Shown: piece after piece, positions 27,959-40,879 of the stretch
Layout: every line of letters starts with the position of its first letter
Position numbering within the stretch: the first letter of the stretch is position 1
DNA from: Todiramphus chloris collaris
Taxonomy: Eukaryota > Chordata > Aves > Coraciiformes > Alcedinidae
NCBI GenBank assembly: GCA_025345505.1
Contig: JANVCC010000018.1
Span: forward strand, 40,787,263 to 40,851,262
DNA length: 64,000 bases
Direction: 5' to 3'
Position numbers and translations under genes: made by a program
Notes under the pieces: model-generated
The model's input: the letters and a program-made list of their open reading frames with translations, nothing else
The model's database searches: none
What the model was told of the DNA's origin: nothing

Positions 27959-29035
27959 GGAGGAGGATCAGGTTATTGAACTTTAAACAATCTAGACATA
28001 CATAGGTCCATGGGGGCTGATGGAATGCAAGTATGAGTACTGAGGAAACTAGATGATGCCATTGTGAGGACAACCCTTCTTTTATCTTTGGAAGGTATTG
28101 GTGATCTAGAGAGGTTCCTGAAAACTGGAAGACAGCATATGTCACTCCTGTCTTCAGGAAGGGCAAGAAGGAAGATTTGAGGAATTAAAATACAAGCCAG
28201 TCAGACTCATATCAATCACTGCATAGGTAATGGCACAACTAATCTTGGAAAATGCTTCCAAACATATGAAGGACAAGAAAGCAATTGGGAGTTGTCCGCA
28301 TGGATTTATAGAAGGGAAGTCATGCTTGACCAACCTGCTAACTTTCTATAATAAGGTGACTAATGAGAGTAGAGTAATGAAAAGCTGCTTATCTCAACTT
28401 TAATAAGATGTTTAATACTGTCATCCACAACATTTTCATAGTTAAATTAACAATCTATAGATTAGATAAGTGGTCAGCAAGATAGATTAAAACTGGTTGA
28501 ACAAGTGAGCCCAGAAGATTGTGATCAGCAGCACAAAGTCCATTTAGAGGCAAGTCACAAGGGGGAAAATACTGTTCAGCATCTTCATTAATGACTTGGA
28601 TGATGATACAAAGTACATGTTCAGCAAATTTGCAGATGGTACAAAATTGTGAGGAGTGGTTGATACCCCAGAGAGGTGTGTTACCATTCAGAGAGACTTG
28701 GACATTCTGCAGAACTGGTCAAAAGAGAAATCTCATTAAATTTGGCAAAGAGATATAAAAAGTCCTACCCCGGTGAGGAATAACGCCGTGACCCAGTAAG
28801 CATGCGGGGGTGGGGGGTTAGGGAGGTGCGGCACAACTGTCTGGAAAGAAGCTTTGGAGAAAAAGACCTGGGGGTCCTGGTGGACAAAAATATGAACATG
28901 AGCCAGCAGTGTTCCCTCATGCAAAGATGACTGACATCTTCATGAGGGGGAGCATTGCCAACAGGCCAGGGGAGGTAATTCTTCCCTCTGCTCAGCAGTG
29001 GTGAGACACATCTGGAGTTCTGGTCCTGTTCTTCA
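27959..29035 (+). mobile_element. Old CR1 LINE fragment, plus strand
   Basis: This is a highly decayed CR1 covering much of the reverse transcriptase region. Recognisable blocks include CATGGGGGCTGATGGAATGCA (28010-28030), the sequence around 28130-28165 equivalent to the TPVFKKG region, and the ATGACTTGGATGATG segment near 28590. A GACCTGGGGGTCCTGGTGGAC block lies near 28866. Many small indels and stops make every frame short. It is more divergent than the CR1 copies at 8.8 and 11.5 kb, so it is probably an older insertion. The 3' tail is absent, and the ends are approximate. Confidence 0.85.
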
Positions 29036-31144
29036 TGTACAAACTGACATATTATAACATATTTTCCTACTTTTAAAACATGCAATTTAATCAGATATTC
29101 ACCAGAAAAGTCACAATTTTTCTTGTAGTCTTAGGGGTTTTTTTGGTTTTTTTTTTGTTTTGTTTTAAATTCTTACAACTTTACTCCATTAAGCTATAAA
29201 ATCCCATTTGCCCTTGAAATTTATACCCTTCAGCTATGTATAGATTTTCAGCACATTAAACTTCTGTGGTTACTGAGTGAAGCTACATAACACTAAGGTT
29301 GGCTTTTTTTTTTTTTAATGGCCTCTATTTCATACTAGCAAATTGTTCCTTCACTAGAAGAATTTAAATACTTAAGTAGCTGATTGTGCCCATATATCAA
29401 GTATGTATGGAGGTAAATTCTTCAACTGTTTAATCAAATAAATTACAGATAAAAACTCTGCTTGCAGGATTATGGATAGAAATACTTTAAGCTTACTAAG
29501 CTGTTGATCTCATAGTTATCCCATACATTTGATAATATAGATAAAGAACCACTAAAATAATAAATTTTATGTATGGGTTAAGTGATAAGTAACTGATGGT
29601 GCAAGAAAGACTGCACAGTTTTCCTAATTTCAAATTTAGATTCTATCATTTTTTAATAAAACATACAATACTGTGGACTGAATTATTTTAGGTGAAGATC
29701 TCTAAAGCTTTATTTGTTATGTCTTGTTATCTCTGTCTGCTTCTCCATTCATTCCAACCTAGTCAACTTTGGACTACACTGGTGTAAAATCAAAGTCAGA
29801 ATAAAAGACAACTTCAAACATGAGCTGTTGCCTTGAGAAAAAATTACCAAGGAGGGACAGTAGGAGGTGAACTGTAAGTTCTACAGATAAGCATCAGACT
29901 GGACCTGTGAACACTAGAGAAGTTACTGAGCTGATGTCTGTCTCTAAGCATATATTTTTGAGTACAGTTTGATACCTAGAGCCATTTGTAGGCAGGTTAT
30001 TTAATCAGTTAAGTCAAAATATTGATTAACATCTTGACATTCAGGTCCGGACAATAGAGTGGACCACCCCATCCTGTTTACTGTGAAGTGTCTTTGAAGG
30101 CCATGATCTGCAGCAGAAGTCTGAGAAATAACTTGGAAGCCAATCCAGGCAGATTTAAACCTGAATATGTGGTAAATTCACGTAGGGATTCTTCTCCATG
30201 AAAGGACTGCCCACTTGATGTACCAGATAAACTTTAACCTTCTTGAATTCACAGAGCCCTGAATCCTGGCCCATGTTCCATAAGTGACATTTTTTTGGTC
30301 CATCTCATTTTTTAAACACGGGATGAAATCTCTGAAGTAGATGTTCTATACCCTTCTCAGCCTTAGGACTATGATACCTGTGTGTCAAAGACCCTTTGCT
30401 AAGCAGGGAACCAGGAGCTACCCTGAATGAGTGTGATTTTCTGAAGCCAAGTGTTTCTGTGAAGTCATGAAGAAGAGCTCTGAGTGCAGGAAGGAGTGCA
30501 TGAGAAAGCATGTCCTCGAATGGAGAGGTTTAGGAACAGGCAGCTTAGGACTACCCTGTTTTCCAGAGTTCCCTCCCTTCTTTTACCCCTTGCTGCTCGA
30601 GGTGAGATCTGTTTGAGTCCCACAGGAGGAGGCTGAAAGCTGGAGACATCCCCTTCTCAGGTGTATCCCTGTGACTACAATCAGACTCTTGTTTCCCCTC
30701 TGCTTTCCAGACTAATAAATTTTGCATTCCTGGCGACACAGCAGCTCGGCCTCAGGAGATGGAATACTAACTGCTTCATTCGGATTACTCATGACACTGT
30801 GGTTAGGTCACTCTTGAGGGTTATAGGAGAGGTGGGGTCAGACCCCTGTAAGATAATCAGAGCTGGGAATGCAAACCTTTCATTTTCTTAGTGAGCACTC
30901 AAACCACTAGACTATTAAGCATAACACAGTGTCACCTTTACCAGGTATCTTTTTCAGAAGAGGGCTAAAGCACTCTGGATCCTGAGTGTATGGAAACACA
31001 TCACATTTTCTATTAATTTTCTACACTCTCAGTGGAAAGATAGACACTTAAAATAGGAGTGGATTGCCCACTGCTTACCTTCAGAGACACTATCTCTCCA
31101 CTATGGTAGGCTGAGTAACTCTCCAGCCCCCTTGTAGGGACAAA
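29036..31144. other. Unique DNA, no gene seen
   Basis: T/G-rich simple sequence lies at about 29139-29166. Otherwise nothing is recognisable. Short open frames near 30.3-30.9 kb have somewhat higher GC but no family motif. Confidence 0.55.
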
Positions 31145-31342
31145 CTTGATCTTGTCACTAGTTGCCTGGAGGAAGAGACCAACTCCCACCTGACTGCAAC
31201 CTCTCTTCAGGTAGTTGTTGAGAATGACAAGGTCCCCCCAGATTCTCCTCTTCTCCAAGCTAAAGAACCCCAGCTCCCTCAGCCTGTGCTCATATGACTA
31301 TTTTTCTAGTCCCTTCACCAGCTTTGTTGCTCTTCTCAAAAT
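31145..31342 (-). mobile_element. CR1 LINE fragment, minus strand
   Basis: The block GGAGGAAGAGACCAACTCCC and the following CAGATTCTCCTCTTCTCCAAGCTAAAGAACCCCAGCTCCCTCAGCC-type sequence are the reverse complement of a CR1 segment after the reverse transcriptase. The plus-strand copy at 38891-39410 carries the same segment ([13 protein letters not shown] in translation). Both ends are lost and the limits are approximate. Confidence 0.8.
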
Positions 31343-31821
31343 GCAAAATGTGCATTAAAATGAAGTGCACGAGATTATAACAAGGAACATTAAATCTCCT
31401 CAGACATGCCTACCATGCAAGGAGAGTGACATTTGAACTTTTTTTTCCAGAAAAAAACTTTGGGGAGTCCTGTACTGAGATATGTGAGTACAGCAGTATC
31501 GCTTTTGACCCTGACTAATACTGAGTTGTTCAAACTTATTTTGCTTGGGTTCTGCTAGCTCAAGCATCCTTGCACCATACCCCATTGTGTGAGAAGACTG
31601 AGAATAACATTTGTCAACTTGATACCAGGAGCTAAGCATCTAAATCTGTACTTCTGTACGCAAGGAGTAATGAGTTATTCAGAGGCAAAGGGCAGGCAGA
31701 CCCCTTGTCAGCTTAATGAATATTTGGTGTATAAATGACCTCTGAAAATCAGGCCATTTATTTTAGTACCTAAAAATAGATTCAGATGTTTAATTTTACA
31801 TATTCAGGTTGGAAAATTTTG

Positions 31822-31885
31822 GCTAGAGAGTAAATTAATTGCCTAAGGTCACACAGCAAGTCAATGTATAATGAGAAAGTAATAA
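31822..31885 (+). mobile_element. Probable MIR/CORE-type SINE remnant
   Basis: The stretch contains GCCTAAGGTCACACAGCAAG preceded by GAGAGTAAATTAATT. This is close to the well-known MIR segment in which TAAGTAACTTG is followed by CCAAGGTCACACAGCTAG. Only the core part is visible. Ancient MIR copies are known at low numbers in birds. The call rests on recognition of this one block and needs alignment. Confidence 0.55.
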
Positions 31886-32080
31886 TGAGTGAGGAAATAA
31901 AGGTATTTTTAATCTCTGCAGATTTACTGAATCCCAAAACTCTTTTCATAAAACTAGAAATCTTCTTGAATATATCCCTGTATATTTTTTTCTTCTTTTT
32001 TTCTTTTTTTTTGTGACTTAGCATTCTGATTTTAAATGCATTTTTTAAATGAAAACAATATTTGTCTCCATGTTCAGCGC

Positions 32081-32113
32081 TGATTGGTGGTATTTTCTTG
32101 TTGCTATGAAAAC
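32081..32113. promoter_or_regulatory. CCAAT-type site next to RFX-like X-box
   Basis: TGATTGGT (32081-32088) is an inverted CCAAT box. GTTGCTATGAAAAC (32100-32113) differs at two or three positions from RFX X-box consensus sites such as GTTGCCATGGAAAC. Such pairs occur in regulatory DNA, but both motifs are short and could arise by chance. Confidence 0.2.
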
Positions 32114-34870
32114 AAAAGTTTCAGTCATATCTTCAACAGCAGATATTTTGTTGCATAGGTAGCTAATGAATGAGATATTTGATTACAAAGGGATAAGTAA
32201 CCTCTCTGTAGCCTTCAATTAACATATAACTTGATATGGCAAATAAGTCAAATGAAGAGAGAGTAAACTGAATAAAAAGGATTTTTTCTCTCATTAGGGG
32301 TTCATCATACACATATGCTAGCAAAGCATTGTGATTGGTGATTTTGTTTGCAGATTTGTATAAAGCTAAGCTTTCATCTGGTCAAAAAGAAATAAAATAA
32401 GCCACTTGTCCTCTAGAGAAAAACAATCTTTTAAACTACTCAGAATTCATGTGTGTGAAGATAATTTATAACAGTCAAGTGCATTATTAGGCAATAATGA
32501 TATCTCAGGAAGTTAGTGACTGAGTTCCTGTTAAAGTCCTATGAGACTGGAGTGCCTAATTCCCTCACATGCTTTCTAGTTTTAATGAGTACTTGTTTAC
32601 AAACAGACACAGACAATAACTAATGGTATCTGCTGTCCTTTTCATGAAAGTATAAGCTAAACCCATGGCAATATACTCTGATTCAAAATATATAAAATAT
32701 CTGTCTAAAGTTATTGCGCCGTTCAAAGTCAGCTGCGTTATACCTTTCTCCTAGTTGACAGAACTTCTCAAAGCTGTTTATCATAAACATAGAAAGAAAG
32801 TGATAATTGTCCACATCTTAAGATTTGAGTATTGGGAAATACAGTTGAATTTCTTTCACCACTGACAGCTTCCTGCATTATTTTGTCTATATCTTTTATA
32901 TCATGACATTAAAGACCACACACTTTCCTCAGCCGAAAGAGAAATTTGAATTTACAAGATTAACTTTTTCTTGGTTTTAAGGTTGATTTTTCCTGTTGTG
33001 AACACAATTCTAAGAGAAAATGAAAACAAATGAAAGCCCAGACTGCTAATTTCATGAAAGCATAGCTGACAGTGCTAGGCAAATGAAGAATAATATCTGT
33101 CATAACTTTGTTGTATAGAAATCTCTAAATATACTTCTTTCTAGTTCATCTCCCTGATCTTTTTCGTTTCTCTGTATTTCTTCACCATCTCACTCTTCAA
33201 AATTTCTCCTTCTTTGTTGAAGGATTCTGCTCAGTGAATTCCAGTATTAGGAAGTGATTGGAATCACATTGTGGTAAGGGATCAGTTTTATATACTAGAC
33301 CTTCCATGCAAGGGATATGCAAATAATCAATACCAAATTGTTACCTAAGTATTTAAACATTGTGCATACTGAAGGGAAAGTACAAGATCTGCCACTACTA
33401 TCTTTCAGGTTCGCCAAATCTGTGCTTTTCATCAAGGCCATGGTTCTGCAGAAAGGATGCTATGCTTGGCTCAGACTCTCAGGCTTAATCAGTGAATGAT
33501 CACAAAAATTAGTGACCACTGGCACCACTTCATTCTGGCATGTGACCCATGTATGGCCTTGTGCTGGCTCTCTTTGCAGGAAGAAGAACCCTCAGCAAGG
33601 CAGAGGAAAATGAGGGTTCTTTTGTTCATACATGATGATTTCTTTGTTCATAAGCCGAATTTTCTAACTGTAGCTGAATGTTTGACACTGGTTTTACTGT
33701 GCTTTTATCTGTGAAGTACACGTCTTGTCTGAGAACTTGTGAAAATGAATATGTGCCCAAATTAGGTATGACCTCTCTGCTGTTTTTGTTATGAGCTATA
33801 TTGTCCTGGCTATCACTCCAAGACTCAAGAGTCTGTTTAAGCTGCATCAGTCTGTTTGCTTAAATGAAACCAAGAATAATGTTTTCAGAGGGTTTAATGA
33901 AATGGATTTTTGCTATAGTTAATGTCCATGGTTTAAAATGAAAATCTGCTGCCTTAGAGAAGTAAAGGACTGGAATTGGGTAAGAATGCTCAGTTTGTGG
34001 GGCTGCTCTGTGGTTTCGTTGGGTATGCTGAAGGTATCCTGTGGTTTCTGAATTGAAGAAATTATTGACTTGTAATGATTCAGCCAGAGTGAGTATGAGG
34101 TAAAAACAGCTACCAATATGGTTATGAACATTATTGCTTACTCACAGCTTTAAATGTAAGTCACCATTTGCTGAAAAGAACACACAAATCCTGCGCTTTT
34201 CCCTATTCCATTATTCTATTTCTTTCTATGCTCGAGCATTAAAATAGTTTGTCTCTCTTTCGAAACCCATCTTTAACTTTGTATTTTGTCTGTCAGTGGG
34301 GGACTAAGCACAAGATTGGACATAAACCTTTAAAAGAAAAGTACATTCAGTTGTGGAACTTCCTGTTAATACTGTCCTCAGTCCTTTGTGGTATCCAAAA
34401 AAAGGATCTAACAGACGACATGAGGGCAGGGTCCTTTGGCCAAGTCAGTAGCTGCATTGAGTTGGTCTATGTTGAATTGTGTTTGTGACACAAATTGTTG
34501 TGTCCCACAGGGAGACACAGACATGAAAATTGATTCATTTATGTAAAACTAAGAGAGACAAATTCCACAGGATTACTATTTCTATATTCTTAAAACTAGT
34601 ATCAGATTAGAAGGAAAAATTTATAATTTATTTATAGTAGTAGTTAATGTTAAGAGGATGTGTGATTGCAATACATTACAATATATTTTTAATAATATAT
34701 TTGGCTACTTAAATTTTCACAAAATATAAAGAACACACAGGAAACTGTATCAGAATTCAAGGCGTTTTTTATATTATTGTCAGTGAGAGATACTACCTTT
34801 ATTGATCTTCAATTGTTTTAACATCAAATATATGCTGTTTAGCAAAGTAAAGAATAGAAAAGAGTGTTGG

Positions 34871-34957
34871 TTTTTTTTTTTTTTTTCTTACTTACCACCA
34901 CTGTAAACTAAATCCAGAATACAAAAGTGAAGGTACAAGGCTTTTTTTTTTTTTTTT
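34871..34957. repeat. Pair of poly-T tracts (16 T each)
   Basis: Runs of 16 T lie at 34871-34886 and 34942-34957, separated by ordinary sequence. Confidence 0.85.
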
Positions 34958-37900
34958 CTTGCTCATACTTCATCCCCGACAATAAATATTCTGAAGGTTA
35001 ACAGCGGTTTTAAATTACGGTATTGGCTTTCTTCTGTTTTATGAATTCTACTATGGGTTTCTAGTGTAAGTCTATGCCTTCAATGAGGCTACACAGATGT
35101 ATGCATCCAGGAGCATAATCTGTACACTCAGGCTGAAGAGTGAACTTGCCACAGGAATTTAGTGCTGTGGATTGATGCGTTAAAAAAAAAATTAAAAAAA
35201 ATCCTTTCTCAGAGCTCTCTCCTTCTGTAGGACTGTCACCAGTAAAAGGTAAAAGCTAGTCTGTGTCAGTAAATGGATATTATACTGAATACACACAGGA
35301 AGAGTCAGTGTGTGGAATAAAATGGGGGCATTTTTAGTTGGAGACATTAGAGTTGCAGTTTAGGCTTTCAACTCTACATGGGTCAATAGCAGTAATTAGT
35401 TCTATTCCATTACATTCTTATACTGGTTTGCTCACCGTAATACCTGAGTGCATAATATAAGTACTGCATGGTGGAATGCACAAAACATCGTGCTGGTGTG
35501 CTTTATTTCCTTTTGCCATCACCTGTGCAGCTTAAGATTACTGCATGCAGTGAACATCCCATTGTTACTTTTGTTTTTAACCATATTACTATTAAAGAAA
35601 TGTATAGAACCATTGAGTCAAGATGCAACTTCAATTAGACAAGACAGAGTGAAGGAGCATACTTTGTACTTGGTGAGAATGTACAGGAGACTTATAACTG
35701 ACTTCATGTTCTGTGAAGGTTCACAGTTTCAAACCAGCTTTCAAATAACTTTGCTTATCCTTCAGATGAATTTCACCCTCCTCTCGTCTGTGCTGGAAAG
35801 ACACTGTTCTCAGCTATTGTCTCCATACCAGAGCTTAGTTAATCTTCTAGCCAGACTGGTTCCAGGTCATTGAGTGCCTGAGAGAGATATGGTCTGTGAC
35901 ACTGACCGTGATTGAAACCAGAGGCTGCTTTAGGCAGTGAGGCAATCAGAAGTAAATGCAAGCAAATGGAGTTTGCCCACATTCATTGTCAGTGATATAG
36001 ACTTCACCCACTTCTTGCTGCCTTGCCTGAAAGACAAAACAAAACAATGATATTACCCCATTTCAACACAGACTTTAGTCCTGTTTTACCGGGCAAAAGC
36101 CAGAGGCCTCAGTGGAAAACAAATGACAGGTTCACCGATAAAATTACAAATGAGAAAATTACCATTTTCTACACCCTGCAGCTTCTTTTTCCTCTTCTAT
36201 ATCTTCCTTCTCTTTTCTTTTGCAATAAGCAGCAGCACCAAAGGCTAGAAACACACTATGGTTTGCAAAGATCACTGTAAGCTGGATGCCTCTCCAGCAA
36301 AGCGGAGTTTGCTGCAGGCACACCTGGCCAGGTATGTGCTCCAGAATGTACCCAATTCACATCATGGGGTGGCTCTGTTGTGGTTGGAGTGAGGAGGGAA
36401 CTGAACAGAGCTAAAGCATTTCAATTTACATCAGATTTTTTTTATTACTGAGTTCTGTCAACACACAAAAACCCCTTAATTGTCATGTCACTTTGAATCC
36501 AATTAGAAATTTATTATTTATCTCAGACTTCAATATTTCAAAATGTTGTGTTTGTTCTTCATTTAGGGCACTGTCAATATCCCCATTACCACATGATTCA
36601 CATGTAGTGTGCAGTCATGAAAGGACTATCCTTACTATTTAAATACGTCTCTGAGGGTTCTTCTTTTATTGTTCAAATATTACCTCCCAGAGCATCCATA
36701 TTCATCTATATACAGAAACCAATTTCTGTAATTGCAGATATCATGAAAATAGTAAGGAATCTATATGAAATCATCCCAGGCACACTAGTAAATAATGTGA
36801 TTCTTATGTATGTACACAACTGAAGGCATCAATTCTCATTGTGTTTTTTCATCCAACATTTGAAAACAGAAATTGCTTGCAAAGTCTGACATAGTATCGT
36901 GCATTTTCCTTTTCTTTGTGTGCTTGTGTGTACCCTTATAATCTTGATGAGCTGTAAAGTAATCTAAGATTATTTCTTTTTCATTTCTTAAATAACAATG
37001 GTGAACTTAAAATAGACAAAGAAAATAGTTGCTATCTTAAGGAGTTCAAAATTTGTGAAATAAGTAATAAATAAGATAATAATTCCTTTAAAAATTAAAT
37101 TTCATAATGGCATATCAAGGGCAATTACTTGCCATGATTTAAGGTTTGCCACCTGAACAAAAGAACTGAGATGCCCATAAATATTTTAGAATGTAGGAGG
37201 TAAGAGAATAAGTACGAGTAAGTATTATATAAGTATAAAAGAGGTCGTAAGAAAGAAGATATAAAACTTGGGAAAGCTCCATGGCTGGAGTAAAATGGAA
37301 TTCAGACTAATCTAAATTAGCCATCTAAATTATGAAACAGAAGTAGTTGATGTCTTCTAGACCTTATGGAAAAGAGAAATATGACATTTCTTTGCTGTGA
37401 AATCCCATCTATTTATTACATATATAGTCTATAGATGTTTACAGATGATGTATATGTTGTGTTGCTGAAACATATACATTTAAACTAAACACTGAGAGGC
37501 TCAAAAAAACCCAACAAACAACAAACCTCTCACACACACAAAAAAAAGAATTAGTGCAGAGTTTAAATGGTTTATGGTTTATCTGAGTATATTTTTTTTT
37601 CCCTTTAATTTGCTTAACCCCTATCCCATTATTTTCTATCCCATTGTCACAGGGTGAGGAGGAAGCAAGGAGGTAAAGTTGGAACATTCAGAGATTCAAA
37701 CCCAACAATTCATTCTTGTCTTTTCAGGCAACTGAAATCCACCTATAGGTGCTCAGAAAAACACTTCTCCAGGACCTCTGCTATCAACTCATCAAAACCA
37801 AGGTGGCTTAGGTACTACTGTGCAAGGGAAGTTAGCAGTTAACTGAGAGCTTTGTGAGCCTCTAAGGGTTTATGATTCAATTATTTGTCCAGCTGGGTCT

Positions 37901-38890
37901 CATGTGGGAGTTATGTGACAACACACTCTCCTGTGTGAGTGCCCATACTTTCTGGTTAACCAACTTGGAAAACAAACACAAAAATAGCTGTAGGGACAGT
38001 AAACCCATTGGTTTCTCCCCATGTTTGTCTTCATGCCCTCCTGGAACTGACTCAAAAACTTGTAGCTCTGTTTAAATGTTTCGAGGAATGAAAGTGTTAT
38101 ACATTTCATAGAAGAGTTAAGATACATTCCCATCTTTCCCAGCCCCAGTGACCCTATCGAGATTTGCTGCCGTGCACTAGTGAAGCATGTTGCTCTCAAG
38201 GAATGCTAAAAGGTATTTGACAGGCTGCATGTCAGTTAAGCGCATCATTTTAAACACTTTCTATATTTAATTTTAATATCATATATTTTGTTTTTAAAGG
38301 GCAAATTTCCTTTAGTATTAGCTTTTGTATCACATGAGCAAAGTAAATAAGGTAAAAATAATGAATTGGATACAGAGCAACATGTTCACACTAAAGGCAT
38401 TAAAGGATGTGCTATTTGATATTATTTAATATTTATACTATTTGATAACAGCTATTTACTTCACAGGAAATATGAACAAGGAGACCAATGATAACAGTCA
38501 CTGTACTACAGGAGAAAGTAGTGCAGTACTACAGTTTATAAATCATATTGTAGTGTTTGGGGAGCCCTAAATGTAATATTTTGAAAACATATAATGCATT
38601 AGAAGCCTTTCTAGTTTATGCATTTAATGTTTCTCCTTGGTCTGCTCTGATTTGGAAAATAGAAAGCATAAACTTCCACATTTTGAGTGCTTCTAGACTG
38701 TGATTTTATTGAAAAAGGTGCAATTTTGTTTTTTTTTTTTATTTGTAATACAGGACAATTATGTTCAATGAAAGCCAGTAAAGTAACAAACAACTATTCA
38801 GTCATCATGTGAGTGTTTCAGTAGAAGCACACCCAGTGTTTAAGAAATATGATTCTGTCTTGTGTAGGGACGTCACATTTCTTGTCTCCT

Positions 38891-39410
38891 GAATCTTTGT
38901 ATGGCATTGGTGAGGCCATACCTTGAATATTGCATTCAGTTCTTGGCTCCTCACTATAATAAGGACATAGAAGTGCTTGAGCATGTCCAGAAAAGGGCAA
39001 CAAAGCTGGTGAAAGGCCTAGAGCACAAGTTCTATGAGGAACGTCTGAAGGAACAGGGGTTGTTTAGTCTGGAGGAGAGGAGGCTGAGGGGAGACATTAT
39101 CGCTCTCTACCTGAAAGGAAGTTGGAGTCAGGAGAGGGACAGACTCTTCTCCCAGGTGTCGTGTGATTGGATCAGAAGGAATGGATGCAAGCTGCACCAG
39201 GGGGGGTTAGGCTGGATATTAGGAAACATTTCTTCACTAAAAGGTTTATCAAACATTGGAATGATCTGCCCAGGGCATGTAAATGGAGTGTGGACCTGGT
39301 GCTCAGGGACATGGTTTAGTGGTGAGCTTGCAGTGTTGGGTTGAAGGTTGGACTAGATGATCTTGAAGGTCTCTTCCAACCAAAGACATTCTGTGATTCT
39401 GTGATTCTGT
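38891..39410 (+). mobile_element. CR1 LINE 3' fragment, plus strand, second subfamily
   Basis: This is a 5'-truncated CR1 of about 520 bp. It carries an open stretch at 38901-39200 that translates to [16 protein letters not shown] and later [20 protein letters not shown], the conserved C-terminal part of CR1 ORF2. Its 3' end (GGTTGGACTAGATGATCTTGAAGG near 39346) and ATTCTGTG tail repeats finish at about 39410. It differs from the copies at 8.8 and 11.5 kb across this region, so it belongs to another CR1 subfamily. The surviving 147-codon frame is only a C-terminal remnant, with no enzymatic domain. Confidence 0.9.
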
Positions 39411-40879
39411 TTTACCCCAACAAACACAGACAAAAATAAAAGGAAGAGATGAAAAGAAAAAGCAAACTGAAGTGACTAAGTACAGGGAAAAATAATAGAG
39501 AAAACCAGAACTAATAAAGAAAGTTTGCTTCATACTGAATTTGTGCCTTTTTAAGTTTTAGTTTTTTAACCCATAGCATTGGTCTCTTCAAAGGAGTGAA
39601 GTACTTTATCTTCTTGACAGAACAAATTGAGTGGAAAATTACATAAACCCCTCAGCAGATGTTCTTTCCCACATTGTTTGGGAATTTATCCCCATTACAC
39701 AGTGCTTCTAAGGCCTATGCCAAGCTGAATGGGGACATTATCAAACTTCAAGATATGTTTAGGTGAGTAGTATGCAAATATTCTCTTACCACTTCCTTCT
39801 TATTTTATCAGTGCCAGTCAACTTCACCATGGTCTCCTAACATGTTTCTGTGAAGAATATCTTTGTGTAGGTGCTAGACATATTTCCATTGCAAATCAAA
39901 TAAATGTGAACCTGTTTTTTTTCACTGAAACAAAAGCCAAAGTCCAGACCTCTATAAATTCAGTTTGCTATAATGAATGGGCCTTGGAGTCAAAGCTGTC
40001 AGGCAACAAACAACAGGAAAAAATAAACCAATTCTAGTTCCTACCTCCTGCAACATATCTATAGCTGTATAGCATACTAATCTCTAGAAATCAGATGGCA
40101 TCTTCAAAATTATAATGCACACCAGTGAGTTAAGCATCTGTATAACAATAAGATTTGTCATCCATCATTCAGTGAACAACATAAGGCAACTTACTCTCAT
40201 CTAGTGCCAAGTGACATCTATCTAGATTGTCTACCTGTCCATCTGACTCTAAACTCTGTTGCAATCTTTGATCTATTCCTTTTTAATTTTTTTATTATTT
40301 TTTTTTTAATGTTCTAGTAAAGTTTCCATTAAATTTGTGAATGAAAACAATGCATGGTATAAACAATGCATGATATAACCAATGCATGATGAAAATTCAT
40401 CCAATAAATACCCATTATCCCTGTTTATTCATTAGCAAATGTAGTGAATGTCACCAATGAAAATCCCAGTAGAATAACAAGGGAGATTTATAGCCTAAGC
40501 CTGAGAAGACACATCTGCAGATGAGAAGTGCATGAAGAGATGCACAGGAATCTGGGGATAAATAAACAATACTGTGTTCTGGGGGGAGCATCTACAAAGA
40601 AATTAGAGACTATCTGCAGAGAAAATTGCTTCAGTTCTTCTCCCTGTACTTCTTTGCTCCTAAAAATACATTGTGAATTGGGACAGTGGAAAAAAAGAGA
40701 CTGACGAACTGCAGCAAGAGATGAACAGTGGAAGTTTTCTCCACCGGGATTAATTAGTCTTCCTTGGCCTAGGAATAATGGCAAAAAGCAGATTCATTGG
40801 ATCTGAGAATTGGACACAGCCTGATGTTTTTAAATAGAAGTAGTAATTTACACAGGAGAATAGCCAGGAGAAACATGAA
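39411..40879. other. Unique DNA with a short tandem repeat
   Basis: No gene was seen. A 16-bp unit is repeated about three times at 40345-40391 (listed separately). Confidence 0.55.
40345..40391. repeat. 16-bp tandem repeat, three copies
   Basis: AAACAATGCATGGTAT, AAACAATGCATGATAT and AACCAATGCATGATG follow each other with an exact 16-bp period. Confidence 0.85.

Larger units (their letters stand above)
31343..38890. other. Unique AT-rich DNA with a SINE-like remnant
   Basis: Apart from the MIR-like sequence listed separately, no element or gene is recognisable. Two runs of 16 T lie close together at 34871-34886 and 34942-34957. The longest open frame (141 residues, + strand, 35448-35873) has a Leu/Ile-rich segment but no recognisable domain and no supporting signals, so it is not called as a gene. 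A CCAAT-type site and an RFX-like site occur at 32081-32113. Confidence 0.5.

Noticed and set aside
35448-35873. 141-residue plus-strand open frame with a Leu-rich hydrophobic stretch
   Set aside because: There is no recognisable family and no promoter, splice or poly-A support. This length is expected by chance in 64 kb on six frames.
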